The notes under the pieces: model-generated
The model's database searches: none
Seen by the model: only the letters and a program-made list of their open reading frames with translations
What the model was told of the DNA's origin: nothing
Shown: positions 43,313-52,588 of the stretch, one piece after another
How the letters are laid out: every line of letters begins with the position of its first letter
Numbering within the stretch: position 1 is the first letter of the stretch
Assembly (NCBI GenBank): GCA_045576455.1
Contig: JAZNGM010000017.1
Coordinates: 1 to 64,000, forward strand
Source: RGIG4034 sp045576455
Lineage (GTDB): Bacteria > Bacillota > Clostridia > Lachnospirales > Lachnospiraceae
Direction of reading: 5' to 3'
Length of the DNA stretch: 64,000 bases
Translations under genes and position numbers: made by a program

Positions 43313-43894
43313 ATGATTAAGCAAAAGAAAAGAATATCGGTTTTATTATTATTAATAATGGCGGTAATGTTAACAGCGTGTGGAGGAAAGAATAAAGGTG
43401 AAAGTGATTCCTCAAAAGAAGACGAAGGTAAAGATTCGGGACTTAAGGCACCTTATTATGAACAAGTTGATGCGGCTGTTCAGGAACTGGTAAAATGCGT
43501 AACTAAGAAAAAAAGCGTCGAAATGACTATTCCGTATGAAATAGATAAGATGGAGATAGACAGGGTAGTAACCGAATACCATAGCAGAAGAGCTTCGGGA
43601 GGAAACGAACCATATATAACAGTGCTTTTTAAGTGTACATTTGCAAATGATAACGGTGTTAATCAAGAGGTTTATTTTCAATATAACCCTGTGCTTAGTT
43701 ATGAAGATAAGATTGTACTTGATTATACGCACACCGTAGAAAGCTTTTTTAAAATTGTTGATGGCGAAAATTCGAAGTACGAAGAAATAGAACCGGGTGT
43801 GTTTGCCAAGGGTGTCGGAACTGATTATGAGCTTAGATTTACTGAAGTAGATATAGAAGATTATAAATCAAAAGGTTATACATGGAATAAATAA
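43313..43894 (+). CDS. Putative lipoprotein of unknown function
   Basis: A 193-residue secreted protein. A lipoprotein signal ends in VMLTAC (Cys about residue 22), followed by a Gly/Lys/Ser/Asp-rich linker and a small, mostly beta, domain of about 140 residues. Family not recognised. AAAGGAGAG precedes the ATG at 43313, while a longer frame starting at 43214 overlaps the radical SAM gene and has no binding site. It has its own promoter and terminator, so is a single-gene unit. Confidence 0.82.
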   Translation: MIKQKKRISVLLLLIMAVMLTACGGKNKGESDSSKEDEGKDSGLKAPYYEQVDAAVQELVKCVTKKKSVEMTIPYEIDKMEIDRVVTEYHSRRASGGNEPYITVLFKCTFANDNGVNQEVYFQYNPVLSYEDKIVLDYTHTVESFFKIVDGENSKYEEIEPGVFAKGVGTDYELRFTEVDIEDYKSKGYTWNK

Positions 43895-43924
43895 AGGCTG
43901 ATAAATACATAGTCACATAAATAT

Positions 43925-43958
43925 AAAGATACTATGCGTAATGCGTAGTATCTTTTTT
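43925..43958 (+). terminator. Rho-independent terminator after the lipoprotein gene
   Basis: AAAGATACTA pairs with TAGTATCTTT around a short loop, followed by T residues. Confidence 0.9.
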
Positions 43959-44029
43959 GCTGTTATCTGTTATAATTTAAGTATTGGCGAAGGAGCGTGC
44001 CATGTAGGAAAAAGAATGGGGAGGATATT

Positions 44030-45019
44030 ATGTATCAAGCATCTAAAGAACGATATCATACAATGAAATACCATCGCTGCGGAAAAAGCGGACTTAAATT
44101 ACCGGCGGTTTCGCTTGGATTATGGCATAATTTCGGAGATACAGCTTCTTATGAAAATATGAAGCAGATATTATTTACGGCTTTTGATAATGGAATTACC
44201 CATTTTGATTTGGCTAACAACTATGGTCCTAAACCGGGCAGTGCCGAGAGCAATTTCGGTAGTATTGTAAAAGATAATTTTATGAACTATCGTGATGAAA
44301 TGATTATCAGTACTAAAGCCGGTTATGATATGTGGGCAGGCCCTTATGGGGATGGCGGAAGCCGGAAGTATCTGCTTGCAAGTCTTGATCAAAGCCTTAA
44401 GCGTATGGGACTTGAATACGTTGATATCTATTATCATCACCGGATGGATAAGGAAACACCGCTGGAAGAGACAATGGGAGCGCTGGCACAGGCGGTTAGA
44501 AGCGGTAAAGCATTATATGTGGGATTATCCAATTATGATGGAAATACCTTGTCAGCAGCCACAGCGATATTAGAGGAATTACACTGTCCTTTTATAATTA
44601 ATCAAAACCGCTATTCCATATTTGACAGAACTATTGAAAATAACGGACTTAAAGAAATGTCTGCAAAATTGGAAAAAGGAATTATTGCATTCAGTCCGTT
44701 GGAGCAGGGGCTTCTTACAGACCGATATCTTAACGGCATTCCTAGTGATAGCCGTGTGAAAACAGATGGTCGTTTCCTAAATGAAAAGATGATTAATGAG
44801 GACCGTTTAAGTAAAGTAAGGGCGCTTAATAATATAGCAAAAGAGCGTGGACAAAGCCTTGCAGAAATGGCATTAAGCTGGATACTTAAGGATGGAATTG
44901 TAACCAGTGTCCTTGTGGGGGCATCTAAACCGTCACAGGTTACGGATAACATTAAAGCTTTAGGCAATACTTCTTTTTCAACGGAAGAGTTAAGATTAAT
45001 TGATGCAGCAATTTCTTAA
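44030..45019 (+). CDS. Aldo/keto reductase (YghZ-like)
   Basis: A 329-residue NADPH-dependent aldo/keto reductase. Active-site residues are in HFDLANNYGPKPGSAE (Asp, Tyr), IISTKAGYDMW (Lys) and DIYYHHRMD (His). The opening YHRCGKSGLKLPAVSLGLWHNFG and the GPYGDGGSRKYLLASLDQSL region resemble YghZ, an L-glyceraldehyde-3-phosphate reductase. GGGGAGG lies before ATG 44030. A pseudouridine synthase gene follows after 32 bases. Confidence 0.92.
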   Translation: MYQASKERYHTMKYHRCGKSGLKLPAVSLGLWHNFGDTASYENMKQILFTAFDNGITHFDLANNYGPKPGSAESNFGSIVKDNFMNYRDEMIISTKAGYDMWAGPYGDGGSRKYLLASLDQSLKRMGLEYVDIYYHHRMDKETPLEETMGALAQAVRSGKALYVGLSNYDGNTLSAATAILEELHCPFIINQNRYSIFDRTIENNGLKEMSAKLEKGIIAFSPLEQGLLTDRYLNGIPSDSRVKTDGRFLNEKMINEDRLSKVRALNNIAKERGQSLAEMALSWILKDGIVTSVLVGASKPSQVTDNIKALGNTSFSTEELRLIDAAIS

Positions 45020-45051
45020 AAATAAAAGAAGGCATTGTGGAGAGTTGACTT

Positions 45052-45726
45052 ATGAAGATTCTTTTTGAAGACGACAATATTATCGTGTGCCATAAACCAT
45101 CAGGGATGCCTACGCAAACCGCAGATATTAGAAAAAAAGACCTGATGGATGAGTTAAAAAATCATATTAGGATAAACACGGATGGTAAAGTGAAATCAGA
45201 ATTATCACTAATTAACCGCCTGGATCAGCCGGTGGAAGGAATTGTACTCGTGGCCAAAAATACAGCTGCCGCAGCAATGTTAAGTGAACAACTTACCGCA
45301 CACAAAATGAAAAAATGCTATCTTGCGGTGGTGGAAGATGTTGAGGCATTGGATGCCTGTATTGGTGAGACCAGGTTGTGCGATTATATGGTAACCGATA
45401 AAAAGAATAATATATCCAAAATATCAAATAAAAATGATAAAAATGCAAAGAAAGCGGAGCTAATATTCCGTGTTTTGCAAAGGAAAGAAGGCCGTGCCCT
45501 TATTCGTGTAGAGCTGATTACCGGAAGACATCATCAAATACGGCTTCAGATGGCAAATGCGGGATTTCCGTTAATCGGAGATCAAAAGTACGGTAATAAT
45601 ACAAGTGAAAAAGCCGTTGCTTTGTGTGCATACCAGCTAACGTTCCGTAATCCTAAAACGGGAAAAGATACCACTTACGAAATTACGCCATCTTTACCGT
45701 CTTTCCATATTTTTAAAGATTTATAG
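45052..45726 (+). CDS. RluA-family pseudouridine synthase (short form)
   Basis: A 224-residue RNA pseudouridine synthase. The catalytic Asp is in INRLDQPVEGIVLVAKN (about residue 59), and motif II RHHQIRLQMANAGFPLIGDQKYG is near 160. There is no S4 domain at the N-terminus. The target RNA is not known. The gene ends just before a hairpin that also carries the binding site for ytvI. Confidence 0.9.
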   Translation: MKILFEDDNIIVCHKPSGMPTQTADIRKKDLMDELKNHIRINTDGKVKSELSLINRLDQPVEGIVLVAKNTAAAAMLSEQLTAHKMKKCYLAVVEDVEALDACIGETRLCDYMVTDKKNNISKISNKNDKNAKKAELIFRVLQRKEGRALIRVELITGRHHQIRLQMANAGFPLIGDQKYGNNTSEKAVALCAYQLTFRNPKTGKDTTYEITPSLPSFHIFKDL

Positions 45727-45737
45727 ATGCGGTAACG

Positions 45738-45782
45738 CCTCATACTAAGAATGCGTAGTAATTCTTGGTATGAGGTATTTTT
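45738..45782 (+). terminator. Hairpin between pseudouridine synthase and ytvI, terminator or attenuator
   Basis: CCTCATAC-t-AAGAAT pairs with ATTCTT-g-GTATGAGG, followed by TATTTTT. The 3' arm contains GAGG, the only ribosome binding site for ytvI, 7 bases before its ATG. So the structure can stop transcription, or hide the ytvI binding site in a read-through transcript, or both. Confidence 0.75.
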
Positions 45783-46823
45783 ATGTGGAAGGAATTGACA
45801 AATAATCAGAAAAATATCATAAAACTTATTGTCATAATTATTTGTGTGTTTCTTTTCATGAAATATGCATTTACTTATGTTTTGCCCTTCCTTTTAGGTA
45901 TCGGAATAATTGTTATTCTGAATCCTTTTTTAAAGTATGTAAAAAATCATCTTAAAGTTGGAAAAGGTATTACGATAGGCACGATACTTTTTATTACGGG
46001 ATGTATTCCCGGTGTACTTGTTTTTTTTCTTGTTCAATATCTGCTAAAAAATGTAGATGAGATTAAGAGTGGAATTGCTTCTTTAATGTGTGATTTGGAA
46101 ACGCTCTTTGTGGAAGGTTGCTCCTTTGTGGCAAAGACCTGTAACATCGAAAAGGAAGAAGTAATTCACTTTTGCAATGAATGTATGGAAATGCTTACAA
46201 ACAGTGTAAATACGGCTCTTTTACCAAAACTTGCAGGGTCCTTCTTAGAGATTGTGAAATGGATTTCAGTAATCAGTGCAATGTGGGCTGTATTAATTAT
46301 CTTTTGTATCATGCTGGCTAAAGATTACGATAAAATCCGTAAAAAAGCGGATGAATATCAATGGTTTCATGCGACACACAGAGTAGGCTCGTCAATCTAT
46401 CATATGCTCACTTCTTATGTGCGTACCCAGGTGATTATTTTATTATGTATCTGGGTAGTAGTTTCGATAGGAACGCTTTTGATTGGTTATAAGCATTTTA
46501 TTCTGTTAGGTTTTGTGGTCGGATTGCTTGAAATGCTTCCTTTTATTGGAACGGGAATAACACTTTTGCCGCTGGCTTTGCTGCAACTTGTTTCAGGAGA
46601 TGTGCTGCGTGCGGTTGGCTGCCTGTTACTGTATGGTATTTGTGTATTCGTAAGGGAATATATGGAACCCAAACTTATGGGGAAAAGAACGGGGCTTCAT
46701 CCTATTGTATTATTGATTGCTATTTTTTTAGGGGTACGGTTATTTGGGATTATTGGTTTTATTACCGGTCCTATTGCATTTATGCTTGTTATGGAAATAT
46801 ATAAAGAAGTCCGTAAAACTTAA
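45783..46823 (+). CDS. ytvI: Sporulation membrane protein YtvI (AI-2E family permease)
   Basis: A 346-residue protein with about eight membrane helices, of the AI-2E/PerM superfamily. The pattern YVLPFLLGIGIIVILNPF near the start and the end part GFVVGLLEMLPFIGTGITLLPLA, REYMEPKLMGKRTGLHPI are typical of YtvI. In B. subtilis ytvI is made in the mother cell under sigma-E; the bases around 45728-45748 (TTATAGA-N13-CATACTAA) are a weak sigma-E match. Its stop codon overlaps that of the convergent acyltransferase. Confidence 0.88.
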   Translation: MWKELTNNQKNIIKLIVIIICVFLFMKYAFTYVLPFLLGIGIIVILNPFLKYVKNHLKVGKGITIGTILFITGCIPGVLVFFLVQYLLKNVDEIKSGIASLMCDLETLFVEGCSFVAKTCNIEKEEVIHFCNECMEMLTNSVNTALLPKLAGSFLEIVKWISVISAMWAVLIIFCIMLAKDYDKIRKKADEYQWFHATHRVGSSIYHMLTSYVRTQVIILLCIWVVVSIGTLLIGYKHFILLGFVVGLLEMLPFIGTGITLLPLALLQLVSGDVLRAVGCLLLYGICVFVREYMEPKLMGKRTGLHPIVLLIAIFLGVRLFGIIGFITGPIAFMLVMEIYKEVRKT

Positions 46824-47860
46824 TCTACGGACTCACGTTTGATGCTATGTTTCAGTTTTTTGTATCCGGTTTCTGCAAGAGCGCAGCTTACGATGATTAC
46901 AATTAGCAGTAATACTTTCATCCAGACAAAATGAATATTTTGTTCTATAAATGCCCGGTCTAATAAAATGTCCATTACCAATATATGGAACATAAAGATA
47001 AAAAGGGTATTTTGTCCAATCCATATAAAAGGAGACCATATTCCGGAGTGGTTGTTAAAACCTTTGAACCAGGCCATGCAGGTAAGCATTGCAAGCGAGG
47101 CTAAGATTATTAATGAAAATCCCGGCGGATTTGTGCCGCCAAGCCATAATTTTTTAAACCACCGGTCGAAAGGAAGATAACCATAAGCATAAGCATATCC
47201 CCATCCGATGGTAAGAACGGTAAGTAATATACGGACAAGTATATGCCGTAAAACTTTATATAAGCTTGTTTCCACGCATGCAATAAGCATTCCTAAATAG
47301 AATACAATGAGATGGGTACCGCCTAACACCATGTTTCCGCCGGCGAAAATGTTTCCGATACGGGTATACAAGACACAAAGTGTTGCCACTACCGTAACAG
47401 CCAAAAAGCATAGGGTGTTCAACCAGCTGTTGCGGTTTTTGGAAGAGCAAAGCTTAACAATTTTAACGAGAAGAGGACCGATAATAATATATTGCAGGTA
47501 AAAGGCAAAATAGTATAATGGTCCGCTTGCGCTAAAATCTTTTAAGTGTTTGATGAACACAGGAAAATCAAATTGTCTGTCATGATATATAATATAGATG
47601 AAAGAGGCAAGTACATACAAAACAACAATTTCTATAAAACGGTAGAAGGCTTTCAGATAGGCTTCTACGAGTCCTTTTTCTGCGGTGCTTTTGTAAGTTA
47701 CATAGCCGGAAATAATCAATAAAAAGCCAACCGAAAAGTAGAAGGATTTTTCGAGTATATAGCTATCGTAAATCACTCCACGCATATGAATTAAACATAT
47801 GAGAACAATGCAAACTGCTCTTGTAATATCGATCCAGACCAAGCGTCCCTTTTTTGCCAT
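46820..47860 (-). CDS. Acyltransferase family membrane protein
   Basis: A 346-residue polytopic protein of the acyltransferase 3 (OafA/YrhL-like) family, with about ten hydrophobic segments. The family start VWIDITRAVCIVLICLIHM contains the active His in a helix; further regions GFLLIISGYVTYKST and YFAFYLQYIIIGPLLVK agree. Such proteins move acetyl or other acyl groups onto cell-wall or polysaccharide sugars. The acceptor is unknown. It overlaps ytvI by 4 bases at the stop codons; GGAGAA precedes the ATG. Confidence 0.82.
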   Translation of the reverse strand: MAKKGRLVWIDITRAVCIVLICLIHMRGVIYDSYILEKSFYFSVGFLLIISGYVTYKSTAEKGLVEAYLKAFYRFIEIVVLYVLASFIYIIYHDRQFDFPVFIKHLKDFSASGPLYYFAFYLQYIIIGPLLVKIVKLCSSKNRNSWLNTLCFLAVTVVATLCVLYTRIGNIFAGGNMVLGGTHLIVFYLGMLIACVETSLYKVLRHILVRILLTVLTIGWGYAYAYGYLPFDRWFKKLWLGGTNPPGFSLIILASLAMLTCMAWFKGFNNHSGIWSPFIWIGQNTLFIFMFHILVMDILLDRAFIEQNIHFVWMKVLLLIVIIVSCALAETGYKKLKHSIKRESVD

Positions 47861-47945
47861 TTATTTTTTCTCCAATAGTTTATTTTGATTAATAATACTC
47901 TATATTTTTAATATCGTCAAACGATGGGTGTTAATTCAAAAACTG

Positions 47946-47974
47946 TTGACAAACCGCCGCTTCTAGCCTAAAAT
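47946..47974 (+). promoter_or_regulatory. Sigma-A promoter of proS
   Basis: A consensus TTGACA (47946-47951), a 17-base spacer and TAAAAT (47969-47974), just upstream of the T-box leader. Confidence 0.8.
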
Positions 47975-47984
47975 CGAACCATAT

Positions 47985-48215
47985 ATTAAGTAACGGTGAA
48001 GAGGAATAGTAATAAGAAGAATTTCTACAGAGAGGGATGTTGGCTGAGAAGTCCTGAAAGCTATCTTTTTATGAACCTACCTCGGAGTTCTGTATGAAAA
48101 TACAGCGTATACCGGCGTTAACGGTAAAGAGCTGAATGTGCAAGCATTAATTAGGGTGGTACCGCCGGAAAACCGGTCCCTTTTGGGACGTGATGGCGTA
48201 CGACCTTTTTTGTTT
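47985..48215 (+). promoter_or_regulatory. T-box riboswitch, proline-specific
   Basis: The leader of proS has stem I with the AGAGAGGGAT motif near 48030 and a specifier region GAACCTACCTC. CCT at 48076-48078, followed by A, is a proline codon fitting the proS target. The T-box itself reads AGGGTGGTACCGC (48153-48165), where uncharged tRNA-Pro ends would pair. A terminator-type hairpin with GGTCCC/GGGAC and a TTTTTT run at about 48205 follows. When tRNA-Pro is uncharged, the antiterminator forms and proS is made. Confidence 0.93.
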
Positions 48216-48251
48216 CAGAAAATGTTTATGAGTTAGAAAGAGGAGAGAGAA

Positions 48252-49706
48252 ATGGCACAGGACAAGAAACTTGTTGAGGCAATTACTTCCATGGAAGTTG
48301 ATTTTGCCCAGTGGTACACAGACGTAGTTAAGAAAGCAGAGCTTATTGATTATTCAAGCGTTAAGGGTTGTATGATAATTAAACCTGCCGGATATGCTAT
48401 TTGGGAAAATATCCAGAAACAGCTTGATGCAAGATTTAAAGAAACAGGCGTTGAAAATGTATATATGCCAATGTTTATTCCGGAAAGTCTTCTTCAGAAA
48501 GAGAAAGACCATGTAGAAGGATTTGCACCGGAAGTAGCATGGGTAACACATGGCGGATTGGAACCATTACAGGAGAGATTGTGTGTAAGACCTACATCAG
48601 AAACCCTGTTTTGCGATTTCTATAAAAATATTGTGCAGTCTTACCGTGATTTACCAAAGGTATATAACCAGTGGTGCAGCGTAGTGCGTTGGGAGAAAAC
48701 AACAAGACCGTTCCTCCGTTCCAGAGAATTCTTATGGCAGGAGGGTCATACGGCTCACGCAACAGCTGAGGATGCAGAGGAACGTACAATCCAGATGCTT
48801 AACCTTTATGCAGCATTCTGTGAAGAAGTACTTGCTATGCCGGTTATTAAGGGCCGTAAGACAGATAAAGAGAAATTTGCCGGAGCAGAGGCTACTTATA
48901 CTATTGAAGCACTTATGCATGACGGTAAGGCACTCCAGTCAGGAACAAGCCACAACTTTGGTGACGGATTTGCTAAGGCATTCGGTATCCAGTTTGCAGA
49001 TAAAGATAATGCATTAAAACATGTTCATCAGACATCATGGGGAATGAGTACCCGTCTTATCGGCGGAATCATTATGGTACACGGAGATGATTCAGGACTT
49101 AAGCTTCCTCCAAGAATTGCTCCTGTCCAGGTTATGATTATTCCTATCGCACAGCATAAGGAAGGTGTGCTTGAAAAGGCAGCAGAGCTTAAGGACAGAT
49201 TAAATAAAGTAACATGCTATGATGAAAGAATTCGTGTAAAATTAGATGATACGGATAAGAGTCCGGGATGGAAATTCTCTGAGCAGGAGATGAGAGGTAT
49301 TCCTCTCCGTATTGAAATCGGACCTAAGGATATCGAGGCCGGAAAGTGCGTTGTAGTACGCCGTGATACGAGAGAAAAGATAGAAGTAGCATTAGATGAA
49401 CTTGAGACAAAGATTCCTGAGCTTCTTGTGAGTGTTCAGACAGATATGCTTGAGAGAGCACGTGCCCATGTTATGGAGCATACCTGCAGTGCAGCTAATT
49501 TTGATGAATTCAACCGTTTCCTTGATGAAAAACCGGGCTTTATCAAAGCTATGTGGTGTGGTAATCAGGATTGTGAAGATGAAATCAAGGAAAAAACCGG
49601 TGCTACAAGCCGTTGTATTCCTTTTGAACAGGAAAATATAACTGATTATTGTATCTGCTGCGGTAAACCTGCACAGAAAATGGTTTATTGGGGAAGAGCA
49701 TACTAA
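48252..49706 (+). CDS. proS: Prolyl-tRNA synthetase, type 3 (short, eukaryote-like form)
   Basis: A 484-residue class II synthetase that charges tRNA-Pro. It has no editing domain insert, which marks the archaeal/eukaryal-type form. Class II motifs are visible: VYMPMFIPESLLQKEKDH (motif 1 area), RPTSETLFCDFYKNIVQSYRDLP with RSREFLWQEGHTAHAT (motif 2) and GDDSGLKLPPRIAPVQV (near motif 3), plus a C-terminal anticodon-binding domain and a Cys-rich end (CGNQDC ... CICCGKPA) that could hold zinc. Expression is controlled by the T-box. Confidence 0.96.
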   Translation: MAQDKKLVEAITSMEVDFAQWYTDVVKKAELIDYSSVKGCMIIKPAGYAIWENIQKQLDARFKETGVENVYMPMFIPESLLQKEKDHVEGFAPEVAWVTHGGLEPLQERLCVRPTSETLFCDFYKNIVQSYRDLPKVYNQWCSVVRWEKTTRPFLRSREFLWQEGHTAHATAEDAEERTIQMLNLYAAFCEEVLAMPVIKGRKTDKEKFAGAEATYTIEALMHDGKALQSGTSHNFGDGFAKAFGIQFADKDNALKHVHQTSWGMSTRLIGGIIMVHGDDSGLKLPPRIAPVQVMIIPIAQHKEGVLEKAAELKDRLNKVTCYDERIRVKLDDTDKSPGWKFSEQEMRGIPLRIEIGPKDIEAGKCVVVRRDTREKIEVALDELETKIPELLVSVQTDMLERARAHVMEHTCSAANFDEFNRFLDEKPGFIKAMWCGNQDCEDEIKEKTGATSRCIPFEQENITDYCICCGKPAQKMVYWGRAY

Positions 49707-49724
49707 AAAACGGAGGGTCGATAC

Positions 49725-50915
49725 ATGAAAGTATTGGTTATTAATTGCGGAAGTTCATCGCTTAAATATCAGATGATTGATTCGGAAACAGAGCAGGTAT
49801 TAGCAAAAGGTCTCTGTGAGAGAATTGCCATTGAAGGAAGTATGTTAACACATCAGCCGGCGGGCAAAGACAAGATTAAAAAAGAGCTTGATATGCCTGA
49901 CCATACGGCAGCAGTACAGTTTGTACTTGAAGCTCTTACAGATAGTGAAAATGGTTGTATTAAATCTATGGAAGAAATTGATGCCGTGGGACATAGAATT
50001 GTTCACGGAGGAGAAAAGTTTTCCGGTTCTGTGTTACTGACAGATGATGTGGTTGAAGCAATTTCTGAATGTAACGAACTTGCACCACTTCATAACCCGG
50101 CTAATTTAATCGGTATCCGTTCCATCAGTAAATTATTACCGAAGGTGCCGCAGGTTGGTGTATTTGATACGGCGTTTCATCAGACAATGCCTAAAAAAGC
50201 ATTTCTCTATGGTCTTCCGTATGAATATTATGAAAATTATAAAGTAAGACGTTACGGTTTTCATGGAACAAGCCATGATTTTGTCAGCAACCGTGTTGCA
50301 GAAATTATGGGTAAAGACCGTAAAGATTTAAAAATTATAGTATGCCATCTTGGTAACGGTGCAAGTATTTCTGCTGTTAAAAACGGAGAATGTATTGATA
50401 CCAGTATGGGACTGACTCCGCTTGAAGGACTTATTATGGGAACCCGAAGCGGAGATATGGACCCTGCAATAGTTGATTATATTGCTGAAAAAGAAGGCGT
50501 AACTTCAAAAGAGATTACGGCAGTACTTAACAAAAAGTCCGGCGTGCTTGGATTGTCAAAATTATCAAGCGATTTCCGTGATCTTGCGCAGGCAGCGGCA
50601 GAAGGAAATGAGCTTGCAGCTACAGCGTTAGAAGCATACGCATATCGTGTCGGTAAATATATCGGATCATATGTAGCAGCCATGGGTGGTGTGGATGTAA
50701 TCGCCTTTACGGCAGGTGTTGGTGAGAATAATGCAGAAGCACGTGCGCTTATCGGACAATATCTTTCTTTCCTTGGAACAAGTATTGATCCTGAAAAGAA
50801 TAAAATACGTGGTGAGGAAGTTATTCTCTCTAAAGAAGGAGACCCTGTTACAGTCATGATTGTACCGACAAACGAAGAACTTGCTATTGCACGTGAGACC
50901 GTTAAGCTGGTGTAA
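49725..50915 (+). CDS. ackA: Acetate kinase
   Basis: A 396-residue acetate kinase that makes ATP and acetate from acetyl phosphate. Hallmarks: VLVINCGSSSLKYQ at the start, VGHRIVHGGEKFSGSVLL near 90, RYGFHGTSHDFV near 178, HLGNGASISAV near 207 and GTRSGDMDPAIVDYI near 240. It would be the usual partner of phosphotransacetylase, but no pta gene is seen here. It follows proS by 18 bases with CGGAGGG as binding site, so may be read from the T-box transcript as well. Confidence 0.97.
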   Translation: MKVLVINCGSSSLKYQMIDSETEQVLAKGLCERIAIEGSMLTHQPAGKDKIKKELDMPDHTAAVQFVLEALTDSENGCIKSMEEIDAVGHRIVHGGEKFSGSVLLTDDVVEAISECNELAPLHNPANLIGIRSISKLLPKVPQVGVFDTAFHQTMPKKAFLYGLPYEYYENYKVRRYGFHGTSHDFVSNRVAEIMGKDRKDLKIIVCHLGNGASISAVKNGECIDTSMGLTPLEGLIMGTRSGDMDPAIVDYIAEKEGVTSKEITAVLNKKSGVLGLSKLSSDFRDLAQAAAEGNELAATALEAYAYRVGKYIGSYVAAMGGVDVIAFTAGVGENNAEARALIGQYLSFLGTSIDPEKNKIRGEEVILSKEGDPVTVMIVPTNEELAIARETVKLV

Positions 50916-50944
50916 TGAGGTGCTGTATAATCGGAGGATAAGAT

Positions 50945-52585
50945 ATGGGCGTATTGCGCATGTTAAAGAAAAAAATATGGGATAACAGAACCCTTTCAAT
51001 TATTTGGCTTATCGGAGCATACTTTGTATCTGTTGCTTTTATGGTGCTATATGGAAAGAATATGGTCGATGCTGATATGGCATCAGAAATGGTCCTTGCA
51101 GATTTTTTGAACGAAGGAACAGGCTTAGAAAGTATTATTTCTACTAAATGGTTTTATTCGACAGAACTCCGCGTGGTTGCCTTGCAACCGGTGTTTCGTA
51201 TAGGATTGTATTTGTTTCCTGATAATTGGCACATGGTGCGTGTGTTTGCCTGTGCGGTTTTAATGTTGTTTTTAGCAGGTTCTTATATATTTTTTGCTTA
51301 CAGCAGCAATTTAAAAAGGGGAGCGTTTTGGATAGCCGGTGCACTGTTAATGCCGTTTAGCGGTTACTACTGGTCTATGATAACATATGGAGGGTATTAT
51401 GCACCTTTATGTATTTCCCTTCTGTTATCATTTGGCTTTCTTTTAAGAGTAGCCAAATCAGAAAAAAGATATGTAAGAATTATTTTTCTTATCCTTTTAG
51501 CCGGTGTTTCCTTTGTTAACGGCTTGGGCGGTGTGCGCTCTTTAATGAACTATTATGTGCCGATGTTTGCAGCAGGCATAGTTCTTTGGGTAAGTTGTGT
51601 TTTGGGTGCGCAGGCAAAAGAAAGGCTTAGGGAAAACAAATCGGAACTTATACGGTTATCTGTACCGATAATTGTAATGCTTGTTTGCTCCGGCATCGGG
51701 TATCTTATTAATAGCCGAATTTTTTCAAAATCATATTCCTTTGTTGCATTTTCAGATGAGGTAATCCTTAAGGATATCAGCATCTCAAATATTTTGGCAG
51801 TATTTTCCGATTTCTTTGGAATATTTGGATGGCAAACGGGAACTTTGGTTAAAGAGCCTGTTTTAGTGTCGTTAAGAGGTATTATATCTTTTGTAGGACT
51901 TGTGCTTCCTGTATTAATTCTGTTTTCTGCCATACGTTTAATTTTCCGTTGGAATAGATTAACTATTTTTCAGCGGTATATACTGGCATCATTTTGGTTG
52001 TCAGTTCTTGTTTCAACACTGGTCTATAGTGTAGTGGAATTCACAGGATATGGTGGCTATGGAACTATATATTGGATACCGATTATGCCGTTTGCTTTTA
52101 TGGTATTACATGTTGAGGGTGTGACGGAAAAATTTGAGTTTCCTATATTAAGAAGATTAGGTGCATTGGGAATTGCGTCATGTATATTACTTTGCAGTTA
52201 TGCAACACTGAAAGGGGTAAATACGCAGGAACCGATGACTATTGGAAGCAGTGAAATAGTTACAATTTCTAACTGGCTTAAAGAAAGCGGTTATAAAAAT
52301 GGGTATGCAACTTTTTGGTATAGCAATATTGTGACAGAGCATACGAATGGTGAAATTGAAATGTGGACGGTGTATGAAGTGGATTATCTTACACCGCAGT
52401 TATGGTTACAGGAAAAGAGTCATGCAGTAGAATATCCGGAAGGTGAAGTGTTTATTATTATGCCGGCGGATAAGATTGTGTGGTATGAAGACCAGGCAGG
52501 CGGAAACCTTGTGTTTCAGACAGATAACTTCCGTGTAATCGGTTTTGAAGATATATCGGATTTAAATGCAGCGATGGGGAGATAA
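50945..52585 (+). CDS. GT-C-like polytopic membrane protein (putative glycosyltransferase)
   Basis: A 546-residue protein with about eleven to twelve membrane helices. The first outer loop has the segment NMVDADMASEMVLADFLNE, in which the Asp/Glu pattern is typical of lipid-dependent glycosyltransferases of the GT-C fold (GT39/GT83 group). The C-terminal 130 residues are an outer domain. The sugar donor and acceptor are unknown. It starts 29 bases after ackA and ends 3 bases before the CCA-adding enzyme gene. Confidence 0.7.
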   Translation: MGVLRMLKKKIWDNRTLSIIWLIGAYFVSVAFMVLYGKNMVDADMASEMVLADFLNEGTGLESIISTKWFYSTELRVVALQPVFRIGLYLFPDNWHMVRVFACAVLMLFLAGSYIFFAYSSNLKRGAFWIAGALLMPFSGYYWSMITYGGYYAPLCISLLLSFGFLLRVAKSEKRYVRIIFLILLAGVSFVNGLGGVRSLMNYYVPMFAAGIVLWVSCVLGAQAKERLRENKSELIRLSVPIIVMLVCSGIGYLINSRIFSKSYSFVAFSDEVILKDISISNILAVFSDFFGIFGWQTGTLVKEPVLVSLRGIISFVGLVLPVLILFSAIRLIFRWNRLTIFQRYILASFWLSVLVSTLVYSVVEFTGYGGYGTIYWIPIMPFAFMVLHVEGVTEKFEFPILRRLGALGIASCILLCSYATLKGVNTQEPMTIGSSEIVTISNWLKESGYKNGYATFWYSNIVTEHTNGEIEMWTVYEVDYLTPQLWLQEKSHAVEYPEGEVFIIMPADKIVWYEDQAGGNLVFQTDNFRVIGFEDISDLNAAMGR

Positions 52586-52588
52586 AAA

